From Flagellimonas pacifica (GTDB lineage: Bacteria > Bacteroidota > Bacteroidia > Flavobacteriales > Flavobacteriaceae): a stretch of 64,000 nucleotides of DNA. The translations under genes and the position numbers were made by a program. Location: contig NZ_OBEH01000002.1 of NCBI RefSeq assembly GCF_900215465.1, positions 1-64,000 of the forward strand, written 5' to 3'. The notes under the pieces were generated by a model that saw only the letters and a program-made list of their open reading frames with translations, did no database searches and was not told where the DNA came from. Shown here piece after piece: positions 1 through 11,100 of the stretch; position 1 is the stretch's first letter, and the number at the start of each line of letters is the position of its first letter.

Positions 1-90
1 CCCACCCCTTTCCATTCCGAACAGGGAAGTTAAGCCCGTTTGCGCCGATGGTACTGCTATACCAAGTGGGAGAGTAGGTCGCCGCCTTCC
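1..90 (+). rRNA. rrf: 5S ribosomal RNA, 3' part
   Basis: The window opens inside a 5S rRNA. The conserved loop around CCGAACAGGGAAGTTAAG and the 3' helix ending GGGAGAGTAGGTCGCCGCC are present. About the first 20-25 bases lie before the window. A strong terminator follows at once, so this is the last gene of an rRNA operon. The exact 3' end is uncertain by a few bases. Confidence 0.95.
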
Positions 91-93
91 TTG

Positions 94-128
94 AAGGCCC
101 TTTACTAATGTAAAGGGCCTTTTTTTGT
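94..128 (+). terminator. Rho-independent terminator of the rRNA operon
   Basis: An 11-bp perfect stem (AAGGCCCTTTA pairing with TAAAGGGCCTT, loop CTAATG) is followed by a run of seven T. It lies directly after the 5S rRNA. Confidence 0.93.
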
Positions 129-158
129 TTTATATTATCTTTAGAGATAAACAAAATC

Positions 159-1496
159 ATGTTCAGACTTCAATCAACCTTCTGTATATTTTTTATTACC
201 ATTTTTATGTTTTCGCAAGAAAGCCAACTTAAGGCTTTGGTCGGAGGAACATTGATAGATGGTTTTGGTTCAGACCCTATAAAAAATAGCGTTATATTGA
301 TTGAAGGAGAGCGTATTAAGGCTATTGGAACCATAGAAACACTTCCTGTCCCGGACAATGCAGAACTTATATCAACTGAAGGAATGAGTGTCCTTCCTGG
401 GCTTTGGGATATGCATGTTCACACTATGATCAATGGTCATGCAGATTACACATATTGGGACAAAACCTATCCACCACTATTTGAAGATGTAATTATGCCT
501 TCTTCTGCCCATCAACTGTTAATGGCAGGAGTAACCAGTACAAGGGATTTAGGTGCCCCATTAAAAGAAAGTATCTCGGTAAGGGATAGAATCAATAATG
601 GAGAAATACCTGGAGCTACACTTTATGTATCAGGACCTTTTATTCAACATAGACCATATCCAGGAACCGAAGATTTTAGATGGGGGGTAAACGGTCCGGA
701 GGATGGAAAAAGAAAAATTAAAAGGCTTGCGGATGCCGGTGTTGATGTCATAAAGTTGATTGATCATGATCAAATGACCATGGGAGAGCTGAAAGCTGTG
801 GTAGATGAAGCCCATAAATATAATTTGAAAGTTGTTGCCCATGGACACCGCCCTGAAGAAATTAGAAGAGGGTTGCAGGTTGGTGTGGATTGTTTTGAAC
901 ATACAGGATTATCTTCTGCACCCAAATACCCGGATGATGTTATGGAAATGATTAAGGAACGAACAGCCCAAATGAATAAAGGACCTTTGTTTTGGTGTCC
1001 AACCGTTGAGGGGCTTTACAATTACGAATACGTAAGGGATAATCATGAGAAATTGGATAATGATTCATGGCATTTAGGATTACCGGACAGTATTATTACT
1101 GATATTAAAAATAGTATTAAGCACCCCGACAGATTGCCTTATTTTCAGTTGACACCTTCAAGAAAGCCCACTTTAAAAACAAAAATTCATCAACTTTTGA
1201 ATGCAGGAGTTGTTTTGTTAGTGGGCACTGATAGTGGTATTCCCATGAAATTCCATAGTCAATCCACTTGGAACGAACTTGATGTTTGGGTTAACGAGTT
1301 TGGAATTGATCCTATGTATGCCATACGTTCTGCCACTTATTGGCCAGCGTTATGGATGGGAGTTGCTAACGATGTAGGAACTATCACTCCGGGGAAATAT
1401 GCGGATATTATCGCGGTAGATGGAGATGTTTTACGCTATATTAGTTTGTTACAAGATGTGGACATGGTTATAAAGCATGGTAAACGTTACAAATAA
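159..1496 (+). CDS. Secreted amidohydrolase family protein (imidazolonepropionase-like)
   Basis: This 445-residue enzyme has a signal peptide (about residues 1-20) and should act in the periplasm or be secreted. Amidohydrolase-superfamily metal ligands are visible: the DMHVHT motif (H86, H88), a possible carboxylated lysine in VIKL (K199), the VVAHGH pair (H228, H230) and the catalytic aspartate in VGTDSG (D358). The C-terminal GKYADIIAVDGD segment is typical of the family. Related Bacteroidota proteins hydrolyse cyclic amides, dipeptides or similar C-N bonds, but the substrate cannot be read from the sequence. The ATG at 159 is kept because it gives a clean signal peptide. The gene follows the rRNA terminator and ends 6 bp before the next gene. 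Confidence 0.88.
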   Translation: MFRLQSTFCIFFITIFMFSQESQLKALVGGTLIDGFGSDPIKNSVILIEGERIKAIGTIETLPVPDNAELISTEGMSVLPGLWDMHVHTMINGHADYTYWDKTYPPLFEDVIMPSSAHQLLMAGVTSTRDLGAPLKESISVRDRINNGEIPGATLYVSGPFIQHRPYPGTEDFRWGVNGPEDGKRKIKRLADAGVDVIKLIDHDQMTMGELKAVVDEAHKYNLKVVAHGHRPEEIRRGLQVGVDCFEHTGLSSAPKYPDDVMEMIKERTAQMNKGPLFWCPTVEGLYNYEYVRDNHEKLDNDSWHLGLPDSIITDIKNSIKHPDRLPYFQLTPSRKPTLKTKIHQLLNAGVVLLVGTDSGIPMKFHSQSTWNELDVWVNEFGIDPMYAIRSATYWPALWMGVANDVGTITPGKYADIIAVDGDVLRYISLLQDVDMVIKHGKRYK

Positions 1497-1502
1497 CATT
1501 TC

Positions 1503-2141
1503 TTGACTTCTAATCCCAAATCTACTTTAATTGAGGAAAGATTGAATGCATATTCCCATGCTTTGGGAGTTGCGATTTCCATTATTGGTTTTGTCCTCAT
1601 ATTCCAGCAAGATATGACTGGAGTGCCGTTTTTGTACGGAAGTATTTTAATTTATAGTAGTTCTCTTGTGTTTCTGTTTTCAGCATCAACTATTTACCAT
1701 GCAGTGCAAAATCCAAAGCTTAAAAAGAAACTTAGAATCCTAGATCACATTGGTATATATTATTTGATAGCTGGCACTTACACACCGGTTTGCTTGACTA
1801 TTTTGTTGGGTTCAAAAGGATGGTTATTGTTTTATTGTGTCTGGGGAATTGCTTTTTTGGGAACATTTTTAAAACTGTTTTTTACTGGAAAGTTTGAAGT
1901 TTTTTCATTGGTGCTATACGGGTTGATGGGATGGCTGGTTGTCATTGATTATCCATTTCTTGTACAAAATATCACATTAAAAGGATTGTCTTATCTAGCG
2001 CTGGGCGGAGCGTTTTATACGATTGGAATCTTGTTTTATGCCATAAAGAGGATTCCGTATAATCATCTCATATGGCACATTTTCGTATTAGGTGGCGCCA
2101 TCAGTCACTGGGTACTGATTTTCTCAGAAATTATAGACTAA
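1503..2141 (+). CDS. PAQR / hemolysin III family membrane protein (TrhA type)
   Basis: A 212-residue protein with seven predicted membrane helices. Family signatures are present: LNAYSHALG before helix 1, the S-x3-H pattern of SASTIYH, the AGTYTP segment, and the closing HLIWHIFVLGG histidines. Bacterial PAQR proteins (TrhA/YqfA) affect membrane energetics and fatty-acid composition; older annotations call them hemolysin III. No ATG fits the start: the preceding gene's stop codon lies in this same frame, so translation probably begins at the TTG at 1503. It sits 6 bp after the amidohydrolase and is probably co-transcribed. The family call is firm; the physiological role is not. Confidence 0.85.
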   Translation: MTSNPKSTLIEERLNAYSHALGVAISIIGFVLIFQQDMTGVPFLYGSILIYSSSLVFLFSASTIYHAVQNPKLKKKLRILDHIGIYYLIAGTYTPVCLTILLGSKGWLLFYCVWGIAFLGTFLKLFFTGKFEVFSLVLYGLMGWLVVIDYPFLVQNITLKGLSYLALGGAFYTIGILFYAIKRIPYNHLIWHIFVLGGAISHWVLIFSEIID

Positions 2142-2154
2142 ATTATTTCAAAAG

Positions 2155-2823
2155 CTATGCAAAATAAGCAATACCAATGCCCAAAATAATGACCAGTAAC
2201 TTTCTTAGATTAAAAGAATGCCCCTGCGAACTTTCAAAAAGTATAATTGTGGAAACATGTAAAAATACACCAATGGCCAAAGCAGTAAAGATTGATGCAT
2301 ATGCTTCCATCCATGTAGATTGCGCCAAATAGTTTCCTATGGGAGTCATCAATGAAAAGGCTGCAATGAATAGTATTACTGAGCTTTTTTTCAACTCAGA
2401 ATTAATTAAAAAGATACTCAGTATTACCGCTACTGGTACTTTATGAATTAAGATTCCATATAAAATAGAAGAGTCACCATGAATAGGTACACCTTCTATT
2501 AGGGCATGTATGGATAAGCTTACAAACAGTAATAGCGGAAACTTATTTTTTTTCATATCCAGATGTACATGCCCATGCTCTGCTCCTTTGGAAAAGAATT
2601 CCAAAAAGATTTGTAATAAAATTCCTGCAAGGATGAAAATAGCGATAGTTTTTGGTTCCTGATTCTCATATACCTCCGGGAGTAGTTCAAAAAAGGTTAA
2701 GGCAAGCAAAAAAGCTCCACTGAAAGCTAGTAAAAGCTTTATGTTCTTTTTGTCTTTAGGCTTTACAATCCATACAAATGCAAAACTGGCCCAAACGGCT
2801 AAAACAAGAATTATGAAGGTCAT
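2155..2823 (-). CDS. ZIP family divalent metal transporter
   Basis: A 222-residue polytopic membrane protein from the preferred ATG at 2823; the frame stays open to 2865 but the added residues are not helix-like. ZIP hallmarks are the helix IV motif HALIEGVP and the helix V motif HKVPVA, which in the family form the binuclear metal site, plus a cytoplasmic histidine-rich loop (EHGHVHLD). ZIP proteins import zinc, iron or manganese across the inner membrane. The gene is convergent with the PAQR gene, 13 bp apart, and stands alone. Metal specificity cannot be assigned. Confidence 0.87.
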   Translation of the reverse strand: MTFIILVLAVWASFAFVWIVKPKDKKNIKLLLAFSGAFLLALTFFELLPEVYENQEPKTIAIFILAGILLQIFLEFFSKGAEHGHVHLDMKKNKFPLLLFVSLSIHALIEGVPIHGDSSILYGILIHKVPVAVILSIFLINSELKKSSVILFIAAFSLMTPIGNYLAQSTWMEAYASIFTALAIGVFLHVSTIILFESSQGHSFNLRKLLVIILGIGIAYFA

Positions 2824-2942
2824 TAAAAATGGAAATCCAAATGGTTGACGGCAAAAATAAAACAATTATTCCATGGGAAATGTTTTAATTCAAGATTCCA
2901 TAGTAGGCCAATTGTAAATATATTATGAGGAAAATTATGGTA

Positions 2943-5900
2943 CTAGTTTATTTTTATTAATTGTAGGTAACCATCATTTTTTCCTATTAATAAGGCTTTG
3001 CCAGAATTTGTTCGCAAAACTTTTGCCACCTTAGAGTCCCCGTTCACAAAAAGACCGCTTTTATGTGGTGGTATGACGTCATATTCTCCATTGACTTTTC
3101 CTTTTAGGAACATACCATAACTTGCATCGTTTCTTGGGGTTTCAATTTCTGAGCCATATAAATTTCCAACAACTACGGCATCTTGTATGCCGTCATTATC
3201 AAAATCATCTATTACTATATCGTTAATGGAGGATAGTTGTAGATAGTTGGGTAAAGGAATTATTCCGAAACCATCACTTCCTTTGTTTTCAATAATAGAG
3301 GATGAAAAGTTGGTTGCTTCATAATGTAATGCTTCTTTTAGCTTATCCTGACCATAGACATCTACTAATGTAGCTGAACCAAATTCATTGTATGTTTGGA
3401 ATTTCTTTTTTATTGAAGGCATTTGATTAGAGCTACATTCCCTGCCTCTTAGGGGGAAGAGTTTCCCATAATTGTAATAGCCCAATACAATATCAAGGGT
3501 ATTGTTGTTATCAAAATCATTTGCATATATTTCAAATGGTTCTAGCTCACTTGCCTTGTATTTGTAATTTAACCCAAGATTTCCAAGTATGAAATCCATA
3601 TCGTTATCCTGATCAAAATCTGTTTCAATTATCGTATTCCACCAACCTGTTTCATTGGAGAATGTTGATTGTTTGATAAACCCTTGGCCTGTATTTAAAA
3701 ATGATGTTGGTGCCATCCATTCGCCTACTATTATCAAATCTGTTTTACCATCTTTATTTATATCACTCCAAGTAGCATCCGTCACCATTCCAATGTTCTT
3801 GATATCAATATTCAATTCGTTGGTTACATCAGTGAATTTAGGGATGTCTTTAGAGCTATCATTTCTTAATATATAACTATCACCTGGATAAGGATACTTT
3901 CCCGGTTTTTGCCTACCTCCAATGAATAGGTCCAAATCTCCATCATCATCAAAATCTCCACTTACAACACATGAGGCGCTTGAATGCATTTGAGGCAGCG
4001 CACTTGTGCTTTTTGAAAATGTTCCTGTTCCATCGTTAACATAAAAACGGTCTTGCAGGTATATAGAGCCGGATTCATATTCATTTCCACCACTTGAAAC
4101 ATATAGGTCCATATCGCCATCGTTATCAAAATCTTGAAAAGTGGCAGACATGTCCTCGTGTTCCTTGTCCTTTAGGAAAGTATTGGATGAAGCAGTTTTA
4201 AAGGTCCCATCTGGTTGTTGTAGATAGATTTTTCCTGTTTGACCAATAGCTCCTCCATGAAAAAAGTCGTCTAAGTTGTCACCATTTATATCAGCTATTG
4301 CCAAAGCGGGTCCAAGTGTGGACATTCGGTGAGGAAGTAACTCTTCTCTTTGAAAATCACTAAAAGCGTTTTCCTCATGCTTTGCGTCTAATTGCATTAG
4401 TTGAGTAATATCCCTGAACAACGGTTTTGAATCATTTTTTGATTTCAAGGTCTTTTGAACAGCATTTTTGTAATCCACAATTAATGTTTGATTGGATGCT
4501 ATTTTATCCATGATTTGGTTTTGCCCATTGGACCAAGTAACCTCAACCATATCAATTACCGATGCCTCTCCCAATCCAAAGTGAAGGATTGAGGAAACCC
4601 CGGACTGAAAACCTCTTGTAATATAGTTTTCTTTAACTTGAATATTATTGTTCTGATGGATCGTTATTCTAGCCCCAATCCCCTTTTTGTTATTTGTTGG
4701 GCCAATTAGTTTAACTTTTAAATAATTGTTTGCTGTGAGTTCTGAGGTATTGTTCTTATAGATAAAGGCATTATCATCAACATTGTTTACGACAAGATCT
4801 ATGTCTCCATCGTTGTCAAAGTCGGCATAAGCAGCCCCTGTTGAACTCGTTGGGGGTTGATCAATTTCTATTTTCTTGAAAGTTAAATCTTTGTTGTTGA
4901 GATAAAAGTAGTTTTTCTTCTTTCTTTGAGGCATTTTATTCAGTAAATCATGAACAAAGTTCTGACGTACATCAATGTTTCCTGCTTTAAGGGCTTCTTC
5001 TCTTTTTTTTCGGTAAATATTGAAATCGTTGTTCCTAAAATCACGTTTAATTCCGTTAGAAATAAAAAGATCTTTATGGCCATCATTGTCCATGTCCATA
5101 AATAGTGGTGACCAACTCCAATCAGTGCTGGCAATGCCACCAAGTTGTGCCACCTCAGAAAATTTTGGGAGGTTATCATTTTGGTCAATACCATTGTTCA
5201 GTTGTAGTGTATTGTACATATATTGATGATGCAGGCCAACTTCTACATGATGGTAAAACCTAGCGGGATTCATACCGCTCATGCTGGTTTTGATTCCAAA
5301 GTTATCTTCTGCCATCATATCTACAGTGATTACGTCCAATAATCCATCGTTGTTATAATCAGCAATATCGTTGCCCATAGAGAAATTGGAGATATGCCCA
5401 GTACTTTTTTTTGCGACTTCTTGAAATGTCCCATCTTTTTGGTTAATATACATATGGTCTTGTCCTGAGAAATCATGACTTACATATATATCTGGCCATT
5501 CGTCATTGTTTAGATCACCAAAAGCAAGACCCAATCCATAACCCAACATGTTGTTGACAATATTTGCTTCTTGTGTTACATCTTTAAACTTCCCCTCATC
5601 GTTTCTGAACAAACGTTCGCCTCTATATTTAGAGGGTGTTTTGGCAAATGTTTCAATCTGACTTTCCGGATAGGTGTCTATACCATGGTTGATAAGAAAC
5701 ATATCTAAATCGCCATCCTTGTCGTAATCAAAAAAACCAGCTTGAGTTGAAAATGAGGGATCATCCAACCCAAATTCTGAAGCCATTTCTTTGAACACAG
5801 GAACACCATTGGATACTCCCATATTGAGCATCAGTGCGTTTTTACGAGGTTCTTCCTGTTCAAACCTTCCAGTTCTGCAGATATAGATATCCAATAGTCC

Positions 5901-6302
5901 ATCTTGATTTATGTCGACCACCGTCACACCAGAATCAAAACCTTTTCCACTATCGGCAAGGGAAATGGAGGTAACATCCTTGAACCTCATATTCTTTTCA
6001 TTGAGGTATAATTTGTTTTTACCAAGGGTAGATACAAAATAGATATCTTCCCATCCATCATTGTTAAAATCTCCAACGGCCACACCACTGCCATTGTAGA
6101 AGTATTCATAAAAAATTCCGTTCATAAATTCTGTTTCCCTTAAATCATTCTTGAAGGTTATTTGAGAAACGGTAGAAGGTATGGTTTCAAACAACGGTAT
6201 GTCTGCAATGATTTGTTCATTTTTTTTCTCTTCGGATTTTTTACAGTTTAACAACATTATTGATACTGCACAAATGAAGAATACCGTTATTTTTTTTGAC
6301 AT
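2943..6302 (-). CDS. FG-GAP/VCBS repeat lipoprotein with ASPIC/UnbV domain
   Basis: A 1119-residue lipoprotein with a lipobox ending LLNC near residue 20. I count about 14 calcium-loop motifs of the pattern D-x-[DN]-x-[DN]-x-x-D, for example DFNNDGWED, DYDKDGDLD and DFDDDGDLD. They fall in two blocks that probably form beta-propellers, separated by an ASPIC/UnbV-like segment near residues 520-600 (VTWSNGQ). Family members are cell-surface proteins of unknown function, often encoded beside SusC/SusD pairs. The gene is read in the same direction as the SusD gene 192 bp upstream, but a terminator-like hairpin lies between them. It may be a surface partner of that transporter; no enzyme motif is visible. 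Confidence 0.85.
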   Translation of the reverse strand: MSKKITVFFICAVSIMLLNCKKSEEKKNEQIIADIPLFETIPSTVSQITFKNDLRETEFMNGIFYEYFYNGSGVAVGDFNNDGWEDIYFVSTLGKNKLYLNEKNMRFKDVTSISLADSGKGFDSGVTVVDINQDGLLDIYICRTGRFEQEEPRKNALMLNMGVSNGVPVFKEMASEFGLDDPSFSTQAGFFDYDKDGDLDMFLINHGIDTYPESQIETFAKTPSKYRGERLFRNDEGKFKDVTQEANIVNNMLGYGLGLAFGDLNNDEWPDIYVSHDFSGQDHMYINQKDGTFQEVAKKSTGHISNFSMGNDIADYNNDGLLDVITVDMMAEDNFGIKTSMSGMNPARFYHHVEVGLHHQYMYNTLQLNNGIDQNDNLPKFSEVAQLGGIASTDWSWSPLFMDMDNDGHKDLFISNGIKRDFRNNDFNIYRKKREEALKAGNIDVRQNFVHDLLNKMPQRKKKNYFYLNNKDLTFKKIEIDQPPTSSTGAAYADFDNDGDIDLVVNNVDDNAFIYKNNTSELTANNYLKVKLIGPTNNKKGIGARITIHQNNNIQVKENYITRGFQSGVSSILHFGLGEASVIDMVEVTWSNGQNQIMDKIASNQTLIVDYKNAVQKTLKSKNDSKPLFRDITQLMQLDAKHEENAFSDFQREELLPHRMSTLGPALAIADINGDNLDDFFHGGAIGQTGKIYLQQPDGTFKTASSNTFLKDKEHEDMSATFQDFDNDGDMDLYVSSGGNEYESGSIYLQDRFYVNDGTGTFSKSTSALPQMHSSASCVVSGDFDDDGDLDLFIGGRQKPGKYPYPGDSYILRNDSSKDIPKFTDVTNELNIDIKNIGMVTDATWSDINKDGKTDLIIVGEWMAPTSFLNTGQGFIKQSTFSNETGWWNTIIETDFDQDNDMDFILGNLGLNYKYKASELEPFEIYANDFDNNNTLDIVLGYYNYGKLFPLRGRECSSNQMPSIKKKFQTYNEFGSATLVDVYGQDKLKEALHYEATNFSSSIIENKGSDGFGIIPLPNYLQLSSINDIVIDDFDNDGIQDAVVVGNLYGSEIETPRNDASYGMFLKGKVNGEYDVIPPHKSGLFVNGDSKVAKVLRTNSGKALLIGKNDGYLQLIKIN

Positions 6303-6420
6303 GAGAATATGTTTTTCTATCTATTGGAAAAGGAAAAATGATATGGAATTATACTAAATTTTTAATAACTGTTAGTTTGTATTGACGTCACTTTTCTTTT
6401 CATGTTTATTTAATCGAGTT

Positions 6421-6461
6421 AAAAAAAGCCCATTTGATAAAAAATAAATGGGCTTTTTGAA
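6421..6461 (-). terminator. Terminator-like hairpin between the susD-like and FG-GAP genes
   Basis: The arms AAAAAGCCCATTT and AAATGGGCTTTTT form a 13-bp inverted repeat with an A-rich loop. It lies just after the SusD stop codon and reads as a terminator on either strand. It should lower readthrough into the FG-GAP gene. Confidence 0.75.
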
Positions 6462-6494
6462 AAAAAACTAAATAACTAACTCGAACTCTATTTT

Positions 6495-8129
6495 TTAATA
6501 CCCTGGATTTTGTGTCAAGACATCTGAGAGCTTGTCAATTTCGCTTTGAGGTATTGGTGCCAGATTATTTTTTGGTGCAAACACTCTGTTCTCCACTTCA
6601 AAAACGCCATAAGGTTTTCCCTGAGCATCAGCTCCTGTCAGCTCACCGTTAGGTCCTATTCTAATACCATGTATGGGTTTGTTAAAGACATCTTCGCCAA
6701 TGCCCCATCTTCGTACATCAAAGAAACGGTGTTCTTCAAATGCCAGCTCAATACGGCGTTCATTTCTTATCCTAGCTCGCATTTGATCTTTGGACAATCC
6801 TGCTGGTAATGCCGGCATATTGACACCAGGTCTTGCTCTTACTTCGTTAACAGCACTATAAACGCTTGCATCTGGTCCAGAAGCTTCATTTTGTGCTTCT
6901 GCATAATTTAACAATACCTCGGCATAACGAATATGAATCCAGTTATTGCTACCCTCTTGTTGTCCCCAACCGTAGTTTTCAAAAGATTCATCCAAAAACT
7001 TTTTCAAATAGTATCCGGTTTTTGTGGCATCTCCATTTTTTTCTATTCCACTTAAACCTCCAATTCTGGTTTCAACTGCTTGTTCCCTCCATGGAGAACC
7101 ATCATAAAAGATAGAGGCATAAAAACGCGGATCTCGATCAGTATAAGGATCATTGGAATCATAAAGTGGTGAATCTTCAATAGACATACCATCTGTCATC
7201 TCATAGGCATCTACAAGTTCTTGAGTAGGAGAAGTTCCTCCCCATCCACCGGCGGGGAAAGAAATAGGATGGTTAAACAAGTTTGCCCAATGCCCAATAT
7301 CTGGATCTTGAAACTGTTTGTCAAAAATAACCTCTTCATTATTATCATTGGCGGCATGGAACAAACTATGGTAATCTGAAAAAAGAGTGTAAGTTCCAGC
7401 ATCTATTACTTGCTTGCTTGCCGCAGCAGATTCTGCCCATTTTTCTGCATATAACAATGTTCTGCCCTTAAGTGCGAGTGCTGCACCCCTAGTTGCTTTG
7501 CCCAATAAGCTTCCATCATGACTTTCTGGCAACAAACCGGCAGCAGCGTCCAATTCTTTTATAACAAAGGCAATCACTTCTTCTTTTGAGTTTCTTGGAA
7601 TATTAAAATCATCATCCAATGAAAGAGCTTCTTCTAAAATAGGAACTCCTCCATAATGCCTCATTAAATCGAAATAGTAGAATCCACGTAAAAAGTGTAC
7701 TTCTCCGGTCATTCTATTTCTTATATCTGCATCTATTTCTGACTCTTCCGTTACATTGGCAAAAAACAGGTTGGCCTGCCTGATCATAGTAAAAGCATTG
7801 AACCATGTGCCGTTCATTGGGTAGTTACTTGGCCCATAGTCTCCACGGTTAAAAGCTTGACCACTTGGCCAGCCATAACTGTTTTCTCCATCATCAGTGG
7901 CTGCACCCAGCATATACCAGCCTCTGTTAAAACCGTCAGGTAAAGATTGGTACATTTCATTAATAACCAGTTCAACAAGTTTTGGGTCATTCCAAACTGC
8001 CTCGGAATTAAGCTTGTCTTGAGGAGTAAGGTCCAGAAAATCATCTTGACAACCTGCAAAGGAAATCAAGACTATTGCATATAATAGTATGTTTAAGTTT
8101 TTCATTTTTCTCATTTTTTTGTTGAACAA
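6495..8129 (-). CDS. RagB/SusD family surface nutrient-binding lipoprotein
   Basis: A 544-residue SusD-like outer-membrane lipoprotein. The lipobox (FAGC) is followed by CQDDFLDLTPQD, the usual mature N-terminus of the family. The motif FLRGFYYFDLMRHYGG of the TPR-like core and the C-terminal RRIELAFEEHRFFDVRRWG block are both typical. SusD proteins cap a SusC barrel and hand over oligosaccharides or peptides. The frame opens with three nearby Met codons; M6 or M9 (MKNLNILLYAI) would give a tidier signal peptide than M1. The SusC-like gene ends immediately upstream, so the two are coupled. Confidence 0.95.
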   Translation of the reverse strand: MFNKKMRKMKNLNILLYAIVLISFAGCQDDFLDLTPQDKLNSEAVWNDPKLVELVINEMYQSLPDGFNRGWYMLGAATDDGENSYGWPSGQAFNRGDYGPSNYPMNGTWFNAFTMIRQANLFFANVTEESEIDADIRNRMTGEVHFLRGFYYFDLMRHYGGVPILEEALSLDDDFNIPRNSKEEVIAFVIKELDAAAGLLPESHDGSLLGKATRGAALALKGRTLLYAEKWAESAAASKQVIDAGTYTLFSDYHSLFHAANDNNEEVIFDKQFQDPDIGHWANLFNHPISFPAGGWGGTSPTQELVDAYEMTDGMSIEDSPLYDSNDPYTDRDPRFYASIFYDGSPWREQAVETRIGGLSGIEKNGDATKTGYYLKKFLDESFENYGWGQQEGSNNWIHIRYAEVLLNYAEAQNEASGPDASVYSAVNEVRARPGVNMPALPAGLSKDQMRARIRNERRIELAFEEHRFFDVRRWGIGEDVFNKPIHGIRIGPNGELTGADAQGKPYGVFEVENRVFAPKNNLAPIPQSEIDKLSDVLTQNPGY

Positions 8130-11100
8130 TTAGAAGCTTACGCTCAAACCTAAAGTGTACGACTTAGTCTGTGGATAAAAAGCACCTCTTCCACTAGGAG
8201 CTTCAGGGTCAAAGTTTACAATGTCCGTCCATGTGTGCAGGTTCAATCCTGAAACATACAACCTTAACTGATCCAATTTGAGGGCGGATATCAAATCACT
8301 AGGGAAGTTGTATCCGATCTCAACATTTTTCAGCCTCAAGTAATTGGCATTTTGCAACCAAAAAGATGAAACAACCCTATTGTTGGTATCTTCGGTAAGG
8401 GTTCTTGGAAATCTAGCACTGGGATTATCTGGTGTCCAACGATCCAAATGTTGTTCTAGCACTTTTCCTCCATTAAAGAAAGGGAATGCAGCTTCTTCTG
8501 ATAGGTAAACGTTAAAATCGTGTGCACCTTGAAATTGAGCGCTCATATCAAATCCTTTATAGCTCGCGCCAAAAGAGAATCCAAAGATGGCGTTAGGGTC
8601 ACTAACAACGCCAATATTTGCACGATCATCATTATTGATGACACCATCTTCATTGACATCCTTATATCTAATGTCACCAGGAGCTAATGTTCCAAATCCA
8701 GATTGATCCGCGTGTGCATCAATCTCTGCTTGTGATTGAAAAAGACCATCTGCAATTAAACCTAATCTAGTGCCTATTTGGGTTCCTGTAAGGCGTAGAT
8801 TATCGGCTACATCTGCAGGCTCACCTATTTCCACTCGCGTATTTTTAGCATCTGTATAATTTGCTTTTACCCAATAGAAGAAATCTTCTCCTATGGTATT
8901 CTTGTAATCTATGGCTATTTCAAAACCTTTGTTATCCACAATACCCAGGTTTTCATCTGGTAGAGCGGCGCCAACGAAACCAGGTACTACTCTTACTGGA
9001 GGAATTAATATATCCTCTGTGGTTTTGTTAAAGTAATCAAACTCAATTGCTAGTTTACTTTCAAACATTTCCAAGTTAAAACCTATGTTTTTTATTATAG
9101 CTGTTTCCCAAGTAACATCTAAGTTTGGTATTACGCCAGGTCTTATGGTTTGTACTGGATTGCCTCCAAGAATATAAGATCCTGAAAAGTCAAAAGCATC
9201 TAAGTACTGGAATTGGTCAATTCTATCATTTCCTAATTTACCCCAAGATGCTCTAAGCTTTAGCTCGTTTATGAAATTGACTTTTTCCATAAACTTTTCC
9301 TGAGAAATTCTCCAACCTGCTGAAAACGAAGGAAAGAATCCCCATCTTTTGTCAGAAGCAAAGTTTTCTGAAGCATCATATCTAAAACTACCTTCCAGTA
9401 AATATTTTGAATCGTAGGCGTAAGTAAATCTTGTTAAGTAGCCTAATCGTGCATTACTTCTGGCGTTTCCATTGTTTTGAGCTGACCCAGAATCTGCTAA
9501 ATCCAATTGAGGAAGTTCATCAGATGTAAGGTTAAGACGACGAGCACCAAACCATCTTCGTCTATTTATGGCTTTTTCAGCTCCTAACAAACCAGTTACT
9601 TGGTGTATCCCAAATGTTTTGTCATAGTTTAAGGTGGCATTATAGGTTATGATCGGATCAGGAACTCCTGAACCACTATCTGGTGCGCTTTGAAAATACG
9701 ATTCGCTAATACTTGATTGGCCCCGTGAAGCAGGATTGAAATCCCCTGTATTTGAATCAAAATCATAAACCGTATATTGTTTTTCCAGTGTTTTGGTAGT
9801 ATTGTAAATGCGGTCTATAGCTGTATATCCTTTTAATGTAAGTCCATCTACATGAGGAATCTTGTATTCAAAGCTTAAATTACCCAACAAAATAATACTT
9901 GTAGATTGCCGTACTCCTCCTGTTCTTGCTTGTTCGATAGGATTGCTTCCAAATGCTCCTGAACCGGGAAGACCATTAGGATAATATGCTATTGTGTTAG
10001 GGGCCAAGCGCGAAAGTCCACTAAAAAAAGAGCCTACGCTGGATGTGGGTGAAAGTCTTTCTTCTTGACGACCTCCAACATCCAAGGAAACTTTAAGAGC
10101 ATCAGTAATCTGAAAATCCATGTTTGCTCTTACATTATAACGATCATAATTCACGTTAGGCATCAATCCGCCTTCAGATAAAAAGCCTCCAGATACAAAA
10201 TACTTAACTCTTTCTGAACCGCCAGAAATAGTAATGTTATGTTGTTGTTGAAGTGCAGAGGTCTTTAGGCCTTCCCCATACCAATCCGTATTTGGGTGAG
10301 TTATTGGGTCGGACCCTGTTCTATATTTTTCAAGATCTTCAGCAGTATACAATTCGGCCTTGCCTTCATTTCTTTTCGCTTCATTGAATAAAAGGGCATA
10401 ATCATGACTTCCCAAATATTTTGGTAGTTGAGTTGGTCTTGATGTGGTAATTTCAGAGGTATAAGAAATGGTGGGTTTTCCTGTTTTTCCACGCTTAGTA
10501 GTAATCAAAATCACCCCGTTTGCACCTCTAACACCATATACTGCGGCGGCAGATGCATCCTTTAAAATGGTAACAGTTTCTACAATGTTTGGATCTAACT
10601 GTGAAAAATTACGTTGAACCCCATCAACAATGATAAGCGGAGAAGAGTTCCCTAGTGTACTTCTACCACGAATTAACAAATTTGAACCATTAGACCCTGG
10701 TTGTCCGCTACGTTGTGTAGCAATAAGTCCTGGTAATCTACCAACCAAGGCGTTGCTAATATTCGCAACGGAACTTTGGTTCAGTTCTTCACTATCAACT
10801 GAGACAACAGCACTGGTAACATTGGTTTTTTTCTGTGTTCCATAACCCACTACCACAACTTCATCCAACTCAGAAGCGTCATCTGCCATAGTTACGTTCA
10901 CTACAGATTGATTGCCCACAGTTATTTCTTGAGTGGCAAATCCTATATAGGTAAACCGCAAAACACTGTTGGCAGATGGAACACTAATACTATAGTTGCC
11001 ATCAAAATCTGTAGTTGTTCCAGTAGAAGATCCTTTTAACACAATACTTACCCCTGGAAGTGGCCCTCCATCGGAGTCCGTTACCTTACCGGTGATTGTG

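Noticed and set aside
1503..2141. Haemolytic toxin (hemolysin III)
   Set aside because: The sequence is a PAQR-family membrane protein; the toxin name is historical and no toxin context exists.
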